From NCBI GenBank assembly GCA_013076295.1, contig RQOL01000772.1, positions 1,302,001 to 1,366,000 on the forward strand: DNA of 64,000 nucleotides, written 5' to 3'. Below the pieces are notes generated by a model that saw nothing but the letters and a program-made list of their open reading frames with translations, did no database searches and was not told the DNA's origin. The DNA is from Sanderia malayensis (lineage: Eukaryota; Cnidaria; Scyphozoa; Semaeostomeae; Pelagiidae). Positions 47,334-64,000 of this stretch are shown in pieces; within the stretch, counting starts at the first letter, position 1, and every line of letters starts with the position of its first letter. Position numbers and translations under genes: made by a program.

Positions 47334-47938
47334 GGAGTATGTTGCAAAGCACGTAATCCTTAATGAACCTTGACATCGTGCCATGAAAAGGTAATTCATA
47401 ATTGATAAAGCATACATCTGAACTTGGTTGACGGTTAACAACTACCTGCCAAAATACAAATCGACAGAGAATGAAGATGCATGAAAAATGAAAAAAAAAA
47501 TTACAAACATGAGTAGCTCCAACCAGAGTAACAAATGGCGTGGGACACAAGGGGGCCTGGGGGGCACATGTCCCCAATTTTTTTGCAAAATATTGTCCTT
47601 TTTATAAAAATTGCCCCTTTTAGGATAAAACCTGTCGCGTGTTATGCCCCTTTTTATGGTGCCCCCATTTTTTAGAGCGCTCCCACACCTACGAGTAACC
47701 AAGGCTCAATAAACCCCAGAATCAAAGCGAACGCTCTCTTCAAATCAGGGCATTACATAAGAGTAGCTACATGCTGATTTGATTGAAAGGCTGGGTGGTT
47801 GTATGCAGACAAATCTGAATACTCAAGTCTGAGTACAGATACCATGAATATAAATGAAACTGAGACTACCTGTACAGTTATACCATAAATATCAACATGT
47901 TTGTGTGTATCAGGCATAAGCTTGATATCAACTGTCAT
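47334..47938 (-). CDS. Unrecognised two-exon gene fragment
   Basis: Two minus-strand exons share phase 0: 47938 to about 47873, starting MTVDIKLMPDTHKHVDIYG and ending at CAG/GTAGTC, then 47454 to 47334 between GGCAG and GTAAGA. The second exon encodes VVNRQPSSDVCFINYELPFH and GTMSRFIKDYVLCNILHNY. Clean donors, an acceptor and amino-acid composition support real coding. Further exons downstream were not found. I do not recognise the family. Confidence 0.4.
47525..47700 (-). repeat. Possible repeat in the fragment's intron
   Basis: The sequence GGGGGGCACATGTCCCCAAT and the following CCCCTTTTT blocks look like a dispersed repeat inserted between the two exons. No ends or target duplication were resolved. 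Confidence 0.25.
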
Positions 47939-48068
47939 GGATATTTATCAATACGTTGTCAACTCGGAAGAATGGTGCTATTAACGCTATTTATCGCCAG
48001 CGAGAAAGTTGTATGGCAGCTAAGATGCCAAGTATAGTTCGTCGAATGCTGAGCATCATAAACATCAT

Positions 48069-48103
48069 GGCGTTCGTCGACACAAAAAAGTACAGAATGA
48101 GGT
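48069..48103 (+). CDS. Possible first exon, unidentified gene
   Basis: ATGGCGTTCGTCGACACAAA and on gives MAFVDTKKYRMR, followed by a strong donor GTAAGA at about 48104. It faces away from the minus-strand fragment starting at 47938, so the two could share a promoter of about 130 bp. No downstream exon was found before the PAN/EGF gene. Confidence 0.25.
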
Positions 48104-48805
48104 AAGAGTTTTAGTAACAGTAATTTAAACTTACATTGATTGATTTTATTTCTCTATAAATTACTCACATAGCTTCATGACTACCGATTTACTTGTTATA
48201 GTTTGATCAGCGCAATATACGTTAAACAATATTTTTATCGCACTTTTTCACTCTTGTATAACTATTGGAACAAAGTGCAAATGTAAAACAGCTGGTAAAA
48301 ATACATGTAATGCAGCATGCCCCGAGGCTTGCTGCATTACACGCTTGCTTTTGTGTGAAAGGTTTTTGTGGAGCAGCACTCAAACTTCCTCAGCGATTTC
48401 CAAATTTCGGCAAGAAAACATCCTTAAGATATTCTTAGCAAAAATTAAAAAGCTTCAAGCTACTGAACACCCGCATTTACGAATATGCAACAGTGCAATA
48501 TGAATAAAATTTTTGGCATTATATGTTGATAGATATAATACCGAGTATTTTGTGTTTTCATGACAATTTCTCCTCAAAACTTGGGCAATTAAATTGGTCA
48601 ACTTTCTTAGGTTTCAGAAACTACGTACTGAACTTTCATAATAACTTTGATGAGCAGAGAACTGCTTTCCTATAAAAAACTTCATCTTCCTTCATTTTCT
48701 ACTTCATTTCCTATAAAAATCTTCACTTCTCTCGACTTGATAAACGTGTAAAAGGGTAAGAAAGCCTTTCTCGAGGTACATAACGCCAGCGAACGATTAC
48801 AGGTA
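48104..48805. other. Upstream region of the PAN/EGF gene
   Basis: AT-rich and non-coding. It should contain the promoter of the 48806 gene. No repeat or motif of note. Confidence 0.4.
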
Positions 48806-55889
<7,084 letters not shown>

Positions 55890-56716
55890 AATTCGCAGAA
55901 AGTCGACTTTACTTCCACTCAATTACAACACAAGGTATTATCAGTGAAAATCGAATGCTTCCATTACCTTTTCGCCAAGACTTACGTCCATTGTAATTGA
56001 CATTAGACAACACATCATGTAATATTTCCATCTTTGACGATCTGCAAAAAAGATATTTTGCAAATAAATATAATAAATTATAACAACCATGCCATAAAGT
56101 ATAGGCTACATACTAATATCTTATACTAATTTAGTTTGAAATGCATAATATACAGAACCACAGAGGAGAGCGAAGGTAACTAGCAAATGTGGCCCCTTCT
56201 TTATAAATAAAAGACATGACTAGAATCACTTCTAAAAACTATATTTCAGTCATTGGGTCCCTTTGTGAGTCAAGCGCCTCAGGAGAGTCGCCCCATCTAC
56301 CCCCTCCCCCTATCCCCTCAGCGTAGATAACTATATACTCCTTCAAAAATCGTTTATAATGAATTTTAAACTGCGTTTATCTCTATTTCAGACTATTGTA
56401 AATAATAACTTTTTAACTCCAAAATGATATTATATTTTCTGACTCAGCCAATTAATTTAATTGGACTTCTCTGAAAAACACTTAAAAGTACTACTTTCTG
56501 TATAAACAATAATAATCATTATTATTATTATCGTTATTTTTACCACTATTATTATAAATACCAAAAAAAACAAAATGCATGTTACATTAAGAAGTTAGCT
56601 ACAATTTAGAAGGAATTAAGTAATTAATTAGCTATCAATTAGAAATGTGAATACATATGCCTAACATATCACAAAATACATAGAATAAATCACAAGAAAA
56701 TCTTTTTTTTACCTTG
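55890..56716. other. Convergent 3' interval
   Basis: This lies between the PAN/EGF gene and RNF25, which face each other. AT-rich with an ATTATT run near 56510-56550. No other gene was seen. Confidence 0.45.
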
Positions 56717-57498
56717 TCATCGCGGTTTAAAACCAGGAGGCGGTCTCAGCGCTTTATTTTCAATCAAATCGCCAGCCAACAACACATCTGTTCTCTGCTC
56801 CTTAACATTTTGGGAATCATTTACTTTACTCGCATGTTCTATTCTTTGACGGTATGGCCTCCTACTATCGTCTTTGGTAGGTGCAATTGCAAAGGCCTTT
56901 TTGTCACCACTAACAATCCGCGGATTTCCAGACACAGATTCATCAGATTTAGCGTCAGTCACAGATTCAGTCTTATGACGTGTCGATCGTGAAGTATTCG
57001 TATCTAAATCGTGTTTCTGCCGAGGTCGGTCGTATTCACGCCTGCCTGATGGCACAATTTCTTTTGTTCTACTGTAATTCTCTTTTCTCTCCCTCCTAAC
57101 TTGCGTGTATTTTTTATTTGTTTGCCTGGCAAAGCCAGACGATTTTCTCGGTAAGTCTTTTGTCACTTTCATCTCAATCTTATCCGAATCTGCGACTAAA
57201 TCGGGCTCGGTTTGATCATCCTTTCTCCGAGGCTCCACTGCATCTTTCTTTGTCTGCAACAAAATGGTGCAGATAATACCAATCAAAAAACAGCCCGACC
57301 GATAAACAACTCCACAGAGAAAAAATTAAAATCAAATTACCTGGATTAAAAACTTGTTTCTTTCAGCCTCGATATCAATAATGCCGCCTCGCTTCTGTTG
57401 TTTCGCGTAAACACGTTTCATTTTCTCCCGCCAATGCAAGAACTTCTTCGATGGCTTGAAATCAACCTTGTAAACAAATACAGATTTTAATTGATATT

Positions 57499-57534
<36 letters not shown>

Positions 57535-59710
57535 TTAGCGCGAGTGAAACCATCGGATCATGTTGGATACCTTCTCTACTTCGGGGATATTTTCGCTGAC
57601 GTCATCAATTGATAATAACTCTCTTTTCAACATTGAACGGCAAATGGGGCAAGGAATCTGTAATAAAGGAAATAAATTGATAGTCAAGCAACCCTCCTGA
57701 AATTAAACACCTTTGAATTGAGAATAAAGAATGAAATAGATGCATCCCGGGGGTAAAGGAATTAGATCTATTTGCCATGCAATGGAACAAGCCGTTGATT
57801 CCGTCAGGACTAGGTTTTTACCACGGGAGGCTGCAAATTAAATGAAAGTATTTACTCTACCATATTTAGCGAATCTGCTCTTTTGCCTTTAGATTCCGGG
57901 TCAGAATCGTGCAATGCCAAAGTTTCGAGGTATTTTCTCACGTATTGCGCCATGCACAAGAGATGAAAGTAATGATAGCACTCAGTCCTGACAAAGTCTT
58001 CATCTGTCTAGAAAAACGAAGAAAATGCCATTGCGTCCGATAACAAAACACAAGCTGAATGAAGCAAGCCTTGTTCGCAGTAGATTGTACGAGAAATGAT
58101 ACCTTAAAATCGTCCAAACATATTGCGCAATCGCATTCAGGTCTGTTGTTATCAGTTAAGCACTCCTTCGCATACTAAAAGAGACGCAAGTGAGAAACAA
58201 ATCAATGTCGAATGCTGTTAGAATACGCAGACCCGTCGAGGGCCAGCTCGGGCCCTGGGGCTATAAACAAACCAATAAGTTTTAAATTTGCTTTGCGTTA
58301 GCAAAACGTTTTGCGGGCCCTTCTTGAGGCCCAGGCCCCAGGTATTTACCCCAGCTACGTATTGATTTTCATAGATTGGGCGGATCAGCTTGATACAGAG
58401 AAGTGAATCAATGGTGATGGAGGGGAGGGACCAGCAGCTTTTTGCTTCATGCAGGAAAGATTGAAAAATCAACAATTAAATAAGCAGGCATTGATTGCTG
58501 GACAAAATTGAAATTGAGTTGCATTGCCAGCCAGCCCATCTATAGAACCCAAATCTTTTACCAGAATATACCTCCGCCATAATAATCATAATAATCACAA
58601 TAATTATCATAATAATCATATCTATACCAAATTTTTACCTCAATAAGGTCAAATAAAACAGCTTCACCAATCTTCTGTGTAGCCAGGGCATTTAAATTAA
58701 CCAGAAAGCTAGAATTTAATACAATCTAAGTATTTATTTGATTGGCATTCGAGACAATGGAAGTTCGAGTTGCCTCATGGTAAATTTTATGAAATCAAGG
58801 GTTTGCTAAGAGTTGATTACATTGCATAGCATCGACAGATTACCTATCCAGTTGCGCATCTGAAATTCCTCTTGGGTTTCGTATTCCTAGTAAGGGCTTT
58901 ACATGCGGATACTGAAATGGAAAGGGGAAAGATGACTCAAAACTAAAGGGAAGAAAATTAAAGAGAATTGGTCAGCTTTATAATGAATTCAGAGGATTAC
59001 AGCTGAAAATGAAAAATACATCTTACCTTTTTATTTAACTTTATTGACAATTGCATATAGACATATTTTTTATCGTCCTCATCTGCTGTGTAAGGATGCA
59101 ACATGACAACAATCTCATCAGGCCTTGGGGAGCATAATAAAAGCAGAAAATAATTAATAGTCAATGGCATTATTATGCCAAAAATTTATGGATGTCATTC
59201 ACTATTCGTATCTTTTCAAACCCTGTCCAGGAATCCAGCCTTGAAATATGACATCTGTTAAGTTCAAGGAGGAGATGTGTGGTTTTAAAAATTTTTTGGT
59301 TAAATAAGGGACATACGATTCTTCAGGGCCATTGATAATTATCTCATCCATGTAGATTGACTGCAACACTGCTATTTCTTCTTGCAAAATGCTGAAAATT
59401 AATTTAAAACATGTCAAAAGTCTTCTGCTATTGAAAGTCAGTTAACTTTCGCTGCAAATATAACAGTTTTATGATTATTTCGAATGATCGAGATATTTCC
59501 TAGTCGGGATGGGGCGGGGGGCGTGGCTCTTTGCATTCCTCGAAGTTCTCACCTCGTGCAAAGAGATAAATATGGCCTGAGCAGGAAAAAAGTGTGCAAT
59601 ATGATACTCTTCATTTCCAAAGTCTTATTGATATCAAAACACCGCAGATCACGTCCTTAGGATTGGAAAAACTGTAAAGAAACCTCTTACCTTTCACTGC
59701 AGTCTGCCAT
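56717..59710 (-). CDS. RNF25: RWD/RING E3 ubiquitin ligase RNF25
   Basis: Ten exons: 59691-59710, 59317-59391, 59027-59123, 58844-58911, 58639-58708, 58103-58174, 57861-58007, 57571-57657, 57341-57466, 56717-57253; phases agree and give 432 residues (human about 459). The protein is an E3 ligase linked to NF-kappaB signalling and, in recent work, to clearing stalled ribosomes. The RWD domain includes EEIAVLQSIYMDEI, YPHVKPLLGIRNPRGISD and AVLFDLIE. The RING is assembled from CDCAICLDDF, ECYHYFHLLC and IPCPICR over three exons. Then comes the family-specific FLHWREKMKRVYAKQQKRGG with IIDIEAERNKF, and a long basic, disordered tail. It diverges from the serine dehydratase gene, with start codons 136 bp apart. 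Confidence 0.92.
57503..57533. repeat. CAA trinucleotide microsatellite
   Basis: About ten CAA units lie in an RNF25 intron. Confidence 0.9.
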
Positions 59711-59846
59711 AGCTTGTTTCGTAGCAGTATATGAAACTTTAGAAAGGAACAGAACAGATATGCCAGCCACGTCGAAGAGTTCACAACAAGACTGATTTTC
59801 ATGCATGTTATCGATTAACTCAACACAAACATTGGCCTTCTTCAAA
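59711..59846. promoter_or_regulatory. Bidirectional promoter RNF25 / serine dehydratase
   Basis: Only 136 bp separate two divergent start codons, so the genes must share a promoter region or have overlapping 5' UTRs. An upstream in-frame ATG at 59805 would add 14 residues to the dehydratase, but the ATG at 59847 fits the family start and context better. Confidence 0.7.
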
Positions 59847-61915
59847 ATGGCGTCCGAACTTTATATCAGAACTCCCTTGATCGAAAGCGTTCCGATCTCA
59901 AAAATATGTGGACTTAACGTTTATTTAAAACTAGAGAACACTCAGCCTTCTGGCTCATTCAAACTCAGAGGATTAGCTAATCATTGCCTTCAGGTACCAG
60001 GATTCAATTGTTGAAATCAACAGGCATTGAACTTAGGCCAAGTAAATCCGTCTTGTGTGTTGCACCAGGGTGCATTCCATGCACTTAGGCCCGAAGATCT
60101 TCGGCGTGCACTCAAGGCTCAAGTCGGCGTGCCGGCGTACATACTAATAAAAATTTTGCTCGGCGTACCCAAAATGTACGATTTTGGGTACAAAATATAC
60201 GATTTCCGGCGTACATATACGAAAGTACAGCGTAACTTCGGCGTACGTTCTACATGGAATGCACCTAGGGTGTTGCATCATTGACTTATCAGCCACATTT
60301 ATGTTCACGTTCCTTTCTGCAGGACATAAAAAGAGGATGCAAGCATTTAGTGTGCTCGTCAGGTAGACAATTCTATTTTTCTTCGTCTGAAATGTCTTTT
60401 CTTGCACAAGTAAAATTACTGTAAACGTGTGCATTGACAAATACCTTTGCTTTAATACCCTTACTAACATACCATATACGCATTTGCAGTCTTGTTACTT
60501 TAAGGTGGAAATGCAGGAATGGCGGTAGGCTATATTGGACGCCACCTATCAGTACCAGTTACCATCGTTGTTCCAGAAACGACGACTGAAGAAGCAATTG
60601 CAAGAATCAAGGATGAAGGAGCCAATGTTATTGTACATGGAAAGGTGGAGGCAACTACAATATTTGACCTCAATCAAAATATGATTTAACTAGAGTCGAC
60701 ATGGAAGAGTTTTTTGAAATTCAGTTGTGTTGATTCTTTCAGGTTTGGGATGATGCCAATGAACATGCCAAAAAACTAATTGAAAGCAATGAATTAAAAG
60801 GTAGAATATTAATACTAACATCAATTACCCCCTGGATGATGTGTGTTACCTATTGATTAAGCACATACTACTGCATAAAATCAGGAAGTAAAGAATATGG
60901 TTTTAAAAGTGTGGATGAATATGATATTTTATGTTCATTTTTGTTCTAGATGGATCTTTTATTCACCCTTTTGATCACCCAGAAATCTGGTAGGTTTCAA
61001 TCTATAAACACTAGACCAAATTTCTGCTGATTTTAATGCATGATAAGCCATTTGTTGAGCACTGATTTAAATAATTTTTTTAGGGAAGGTCATTCAAGCA
61101 TGATATTGGAAGCAAAAGAACAGCTAAACGTCACTCCTGATTTAGTTGTTTTGGCTGTTGGTGGAGGCGGACTTCTAAGTGGCGTGCTCGAAGGAATGCA
61201 CAAAGTTGGCTGGTCAAAAGTTCCACTACTTACGGTGGAAACGTTTGGGGCAGATAGCTTTGCGAGTGCAGTTCAAGCAGGGAAGGTTGTCACCCTGCCT
61301 GGGATATCAAGGTAACAGCATGTTGAAGTTTGGCTGGATGAGGTTTCGCTCTTGTTTGATAGAAATCCTCATGCTATTTACTTTCCCTCTCTTTTTGGGT
61401 TGATAGTTTTATCGTGTAATAGTTTTCTCACTGCGTTTTTAGCATTGCAAAATGTCTTGGGGCAGTGACAGTGTGCGAGAAGTCACTGGATTGGACGAAA
61501 AATCATGACGTCATCAGTCACGTGCTGAATGATAAAGAGGCTGTCGACGCTTGTTTGAGATTTCTCGGTACGCGATGCAACCCCCTGAACACTTGTCACA
61601 TCCCATTGTTTATCAATAGATCAAGTGAAATCCTCAGGGGTGGAAACACTATCTTATTCAATGATGATCATTAGAGCTGCGTCTTTCAGCACGCATTGTA
61701 ATTTACGATTTCACCTTTTTTCAGACGATCACAAGATGCTGGTTCAGCCTGCGTGTGGTGCAGCCCTTGCTGCCGTCTACGGCAATGCCATTAAAACACT
61801 GCAAGAGGAAAAGAAACTTGGAGACGACATCCGCAATGTCTTGGTAATCGTCTGCGGTGGCCAGGGAATCACCATCAAGAAGCTCTTACAGCTCAAGGAA
61901 CAATTCAACCTCTGA
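59847..61915 (+). CDS. SDS: L-serine dehydratase / L-threonine deaminase
   Basis: Eight exons: 59847-59993, 60323-60362, 60505-60644, 60743-60800, 60950-60989, 61084-61311, 61443-61567, 61725-61915; phases agree and give 322 residues (human SDS 328). This is a fold-type II PLP enzyme converting serine or threonine to pyruvate or 2-oxobutyrate plus ammonia. The PLP lysine lies in SGSFKLRG, the substrate loop in CSSGGNAGMA, the phosphate-binding loop in VGGGGLLSG, and QPACGAALAAVYG follows. HPFDHPEIWEGHSS is the SDS signature, distinguishing it from serine racemase. Near the end VCGGQGI replaces the CGGSN-like motif of the mammalian enzymes, a change close to the cofactor ring. SDSL is the alternative name. 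Confidence 0.92.
60065..60269. mobile_element. hAT-like MITE in serine dehydratase intron 1
   Basis: Inverted ends CCAGGGTGCATTCCATG and (reverse strand) CCTAGGTGCATTCCATG are flanked by the 8-bp target duplication GTGTTGCA (60057-60064 and 60270-60277). The 205-bp interior is rich in CGGCGTAC units. Confidence 0.85.
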
Positions 61916-63294
61916 TGAATGCCATGAATAGATGTACAGTTTAATGAACAGTTGCTGGGTGGATTTCATGCGAACCGAAACAAACACCGCCCCCCCTCGA
62001 AAAAATGTGTTTTTGTGCTATGCGAAACAATGCGAAGTAATGTAGTACTAGGAGGTGAATTAATCGTAAATGTTTAAATATTCTTATTTATCTGTGTAAA
62101 TGCGTTTGAAGTGAATGAATGAATGAAAAGAAATGCGATGCTAAACCTGTTATTACTCCCTGCTTATTCAAATTTAGCTGTGGCAAACATTACTTAGTGT
62201 TTTGTTTCCAGGGGGTAAAGCATTGCCTTTCACAACTCGATGTACGGTTGAATGACGTAATCTCCTTCCACAAGCTTTTTCATTCAAAAAATGTCTTTCT
62301 TTAGAGAACAGACTGAGAAAGCCACCATAACTGAGATCCAAGCAAACCACGTTGAATGAATAATGAATAATAACATATATTGAACTAATTTACTAAGAAA
62401 AACATTCAGGAGACATTTGAAATAAGAGGAGCGTTGTCTCTCGCTATCTTGAGCATTCTCGTTTTGTTGACAAAATTGACATCGAGAAAGCTCGAGATGA
62501 GACAATCGTAATTTGTGAGCTTCGAGTTCAATGCGGTATACACACTGGACAGCACTTGGAAATAACAGGTTTCTCGGCATGAACGCTGCTCGTAGCAATG
62601 TTAAAACATTCACAAGAATCTACTCGTGGTAAATGGGCGTACTTTTACGATTTTGGCCCCCGGCGGCATGGTCTCTCGTTTCCAGAACGAGAAAAGCCAC
62701 AACATGCCATTTTTTACATGAAATCACAAATGCTAAATGCGCGCAATAGCGGTAACATGCACGAGACAGCCTCCAACAACTTTGTCCCAACTCACCCCGT
62801 ATTTCAAACGCAAGCCTCATATGCAACATATAAAATAACCTTGACTATGCAGTGGCGATCGGGTGATGTACTAGTAAGCCAATGCATCACCACAGTAAAA
62901 GCCCGCATATAAAAACCTGCAAATTTAGCATCCGGGCTATGTTAAATAAACAATAGAATATCGTCTCTTCTATTGTTTTGGGCAGGTTTATCACCCCCGA
63001 GGTTCTTAATTGGTTCTTATGCGCGGTTTTTTTACTGTATCGCAAATGCAATGGGAATTAACGATCTAAAATGAAACTTTAAAACTCTTAACAGCTTTCC
63101 AACCAGAGTCAGAATCATACACTGGAACATCGACATAACTTTACATAAACGTAACGAACTCTTGACGTAATAAAATATTGATTGTCTCTTTTAACATCCC
63201 GTCAAATGGGGTTTTATTGCAGTTCGAGTGAACGATACTAAAAATTAGAACCCTAATATACGACTACGATAATCAATTTGTAAAATTCATCTAC
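61916..63294. other. Convergent interval, no gene seen
   Basis: This lies between the serine dehydratase stop and the OSBP 3' end. Frames at 62284-62912 on both strands lack motifs and splice logic. Confidence 0.45.
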
Positions 63295-64000
63295 TCAACT
63301 GTCATATAATCTTGGACATGTGTTAAAGTCGTTTTTCTCCTTCGCCTCCCAATAGCCTCCTTTATAAACAAAAATGTCTAAATCACAATACTCGTCCTTT
63401 GTTTTCTCGAACCATGTCGGAGAGTAATCCTCGTACACGCGCCCCGCGCGACGCGCCTCCTCAGCCTCGGTCTCACGCTTCCTCCGCCGCGCCCGCTGGC
63501 ATTCCTCTAAGCGGAGCTTTATCTGGTTGGCCTTATCGAAATCGCCGTCCTCCATGGCTCGCTGATCTGGCCGGAGGCGAGAATCAGTTGGAGCCACGTC
63601 TGGTTCTATTTCATTCAATGAACACGTGAACTCCGAGAAATTGTACATCTGGGCGGCCTCGGGCCTGTAAGAAAACAGGGTCGCTACGTATAATTTCCAA
63701 AAACAATAAACCTGTCACTAATAAACGCCCACTCCAAGCAACCCGGGCGACTATTCAGGAAAATCCGGCGTGCCGGGGCTTCTTCGACACTTCACATATA
63801 ACACAAGCCCTTCTCCCACCTATATGGTATTATATCCACCCTTTCATCCATCATCTCTTTCAGCATCATTAAACTTAATTTGAAAATTTAACAAAAAAAA
63901 CTCACTTGAGAGGTTTCTTGGACCAAAGCAGCGTTGGGGGTAGCGTTTGAGGATTCCCACTCTTGCTAATCGGGGTACCTTGGGGCACTTTAGAGCCAGG
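63295..64000 (-). CDS. OSBP: Oxysterol-binding protein, 3' end only
   Basis: Two exons: 63906 to beyond 64000 and 63295-63664, joined in phase 2. They encode the C-terminal end of the lipid-binding ORD: LLWSKKPLK, then MYNFSEFTCSLNE, APTDSRLRPDQRAMEDGDFD, a charged helix LRLEECQRARRRKRE, and YKGGYWEAKEKNDFNTCPRL near the stop. This arrangement matches OSBP/OSBP2 better than the shorter ORPs. The family exchanges sterol for PI4P at ER-Golgi contacts. The rest of the gene lies beyond the window. Confidence 0.88.

Noticed and set aside
58236..58355. GGGCCC-rich inverted motif as a MITE
   Set aside because: The arms are short and imperfect and no target duplication was seen.
59100..59123. CTGATGAG on the minus strand, as a third hammerhead
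   Set aside because: It is codons of the RNF25 RWD domain; no stem II and no GAAA follow.
62284..62912. Frames on both strands between the dehydratase and OSBP
   Set aside because: No family motif and no paired splice sites.

Overview
The window is nuclear DNA from an animal: AT-rich, with many short phase-matched exons, GT-AG introns and dense short transposon remnants. The gene set fits a cnidarian, probably an anthozoan: an insulin-like peptide with extra cysteines, a giant-exon sacsin-like gene, a secreted PAN/EGF-repeat protein, and hammerhead-ribozyme repeats. That placement is inference. Exon borders were read by eye from splice sites, matching reading phase and remembered protein families; no search was run.

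Layout. 2.5-3.8 kb (+): insulin-like peptide, two exons. 4.4-8.45 kb (-): UFD1, twelve exons, the first coding exon being only the ATG. 9.1-11.8 kb (-): EIF4H-like RNA-binding protein, diverging from MED31 (12.3-13.06 kb, +); a hAT-like MITE lies in their shared promoter region. 13.7-15.9 kb (-): UBE2L3 ubiquitin-conjugating enzyme. 16.8-32.3 kb (-): sacsin-like chaperone with three SIRPT/Hsp90-like repeats, a J domain and HEPN, mostly in one 10.7-kb exon; its 5' end is unresolved. 32.3-37.1 kb: repeat-rich, with two hammerhead-ribozyme repeats and a 2.3-kb element with about 520-bp inverted repeats around a decayed nuclease-like ORF. 38.3-39.5 kb (-) and 46.25-46.6 kb (+): two members of an unrecognised protein family, one with a long acidic tail. 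39.5-46.2 kb: a foldback element, a tetranucleotide array, a pogo-like MITE and a perfect hairpin. 47.3-48.1 kb: exons of unrecognised genes. 48.8-55.9 kb (+): PAN/EGF secreted protein with a recent 1.77-kb duplication of five EGF exons. 56.7-59.7 kb (-): RNF25 E3 ligase, diverging from an L-serine/threonine dehydratase (59.85-61.9 kb, +). 63.3 kb to the window end (-): the 3' end of an OSBP gene.

Three genes belong to ubiquitin or protein-quality pathways (UFD1, UBE2L3, RNF25), and sacsin is a chaperone, but nothing shows they act as a unit. The most interesting signals are (1) a hammerhead-ribozyme repeat present twice, each copy flanked by a plausible target-site duplication, the copy at 36.6 kb keeping every core nucleotide; (2) the long-inverted-repeat element that copy landed in; (3) the unrecognised gene family; and (4) a roughly 0.6-kb duplication flanking the sacsin locus, as if a 22-kb block had been placed between two formerly adjacent genes.
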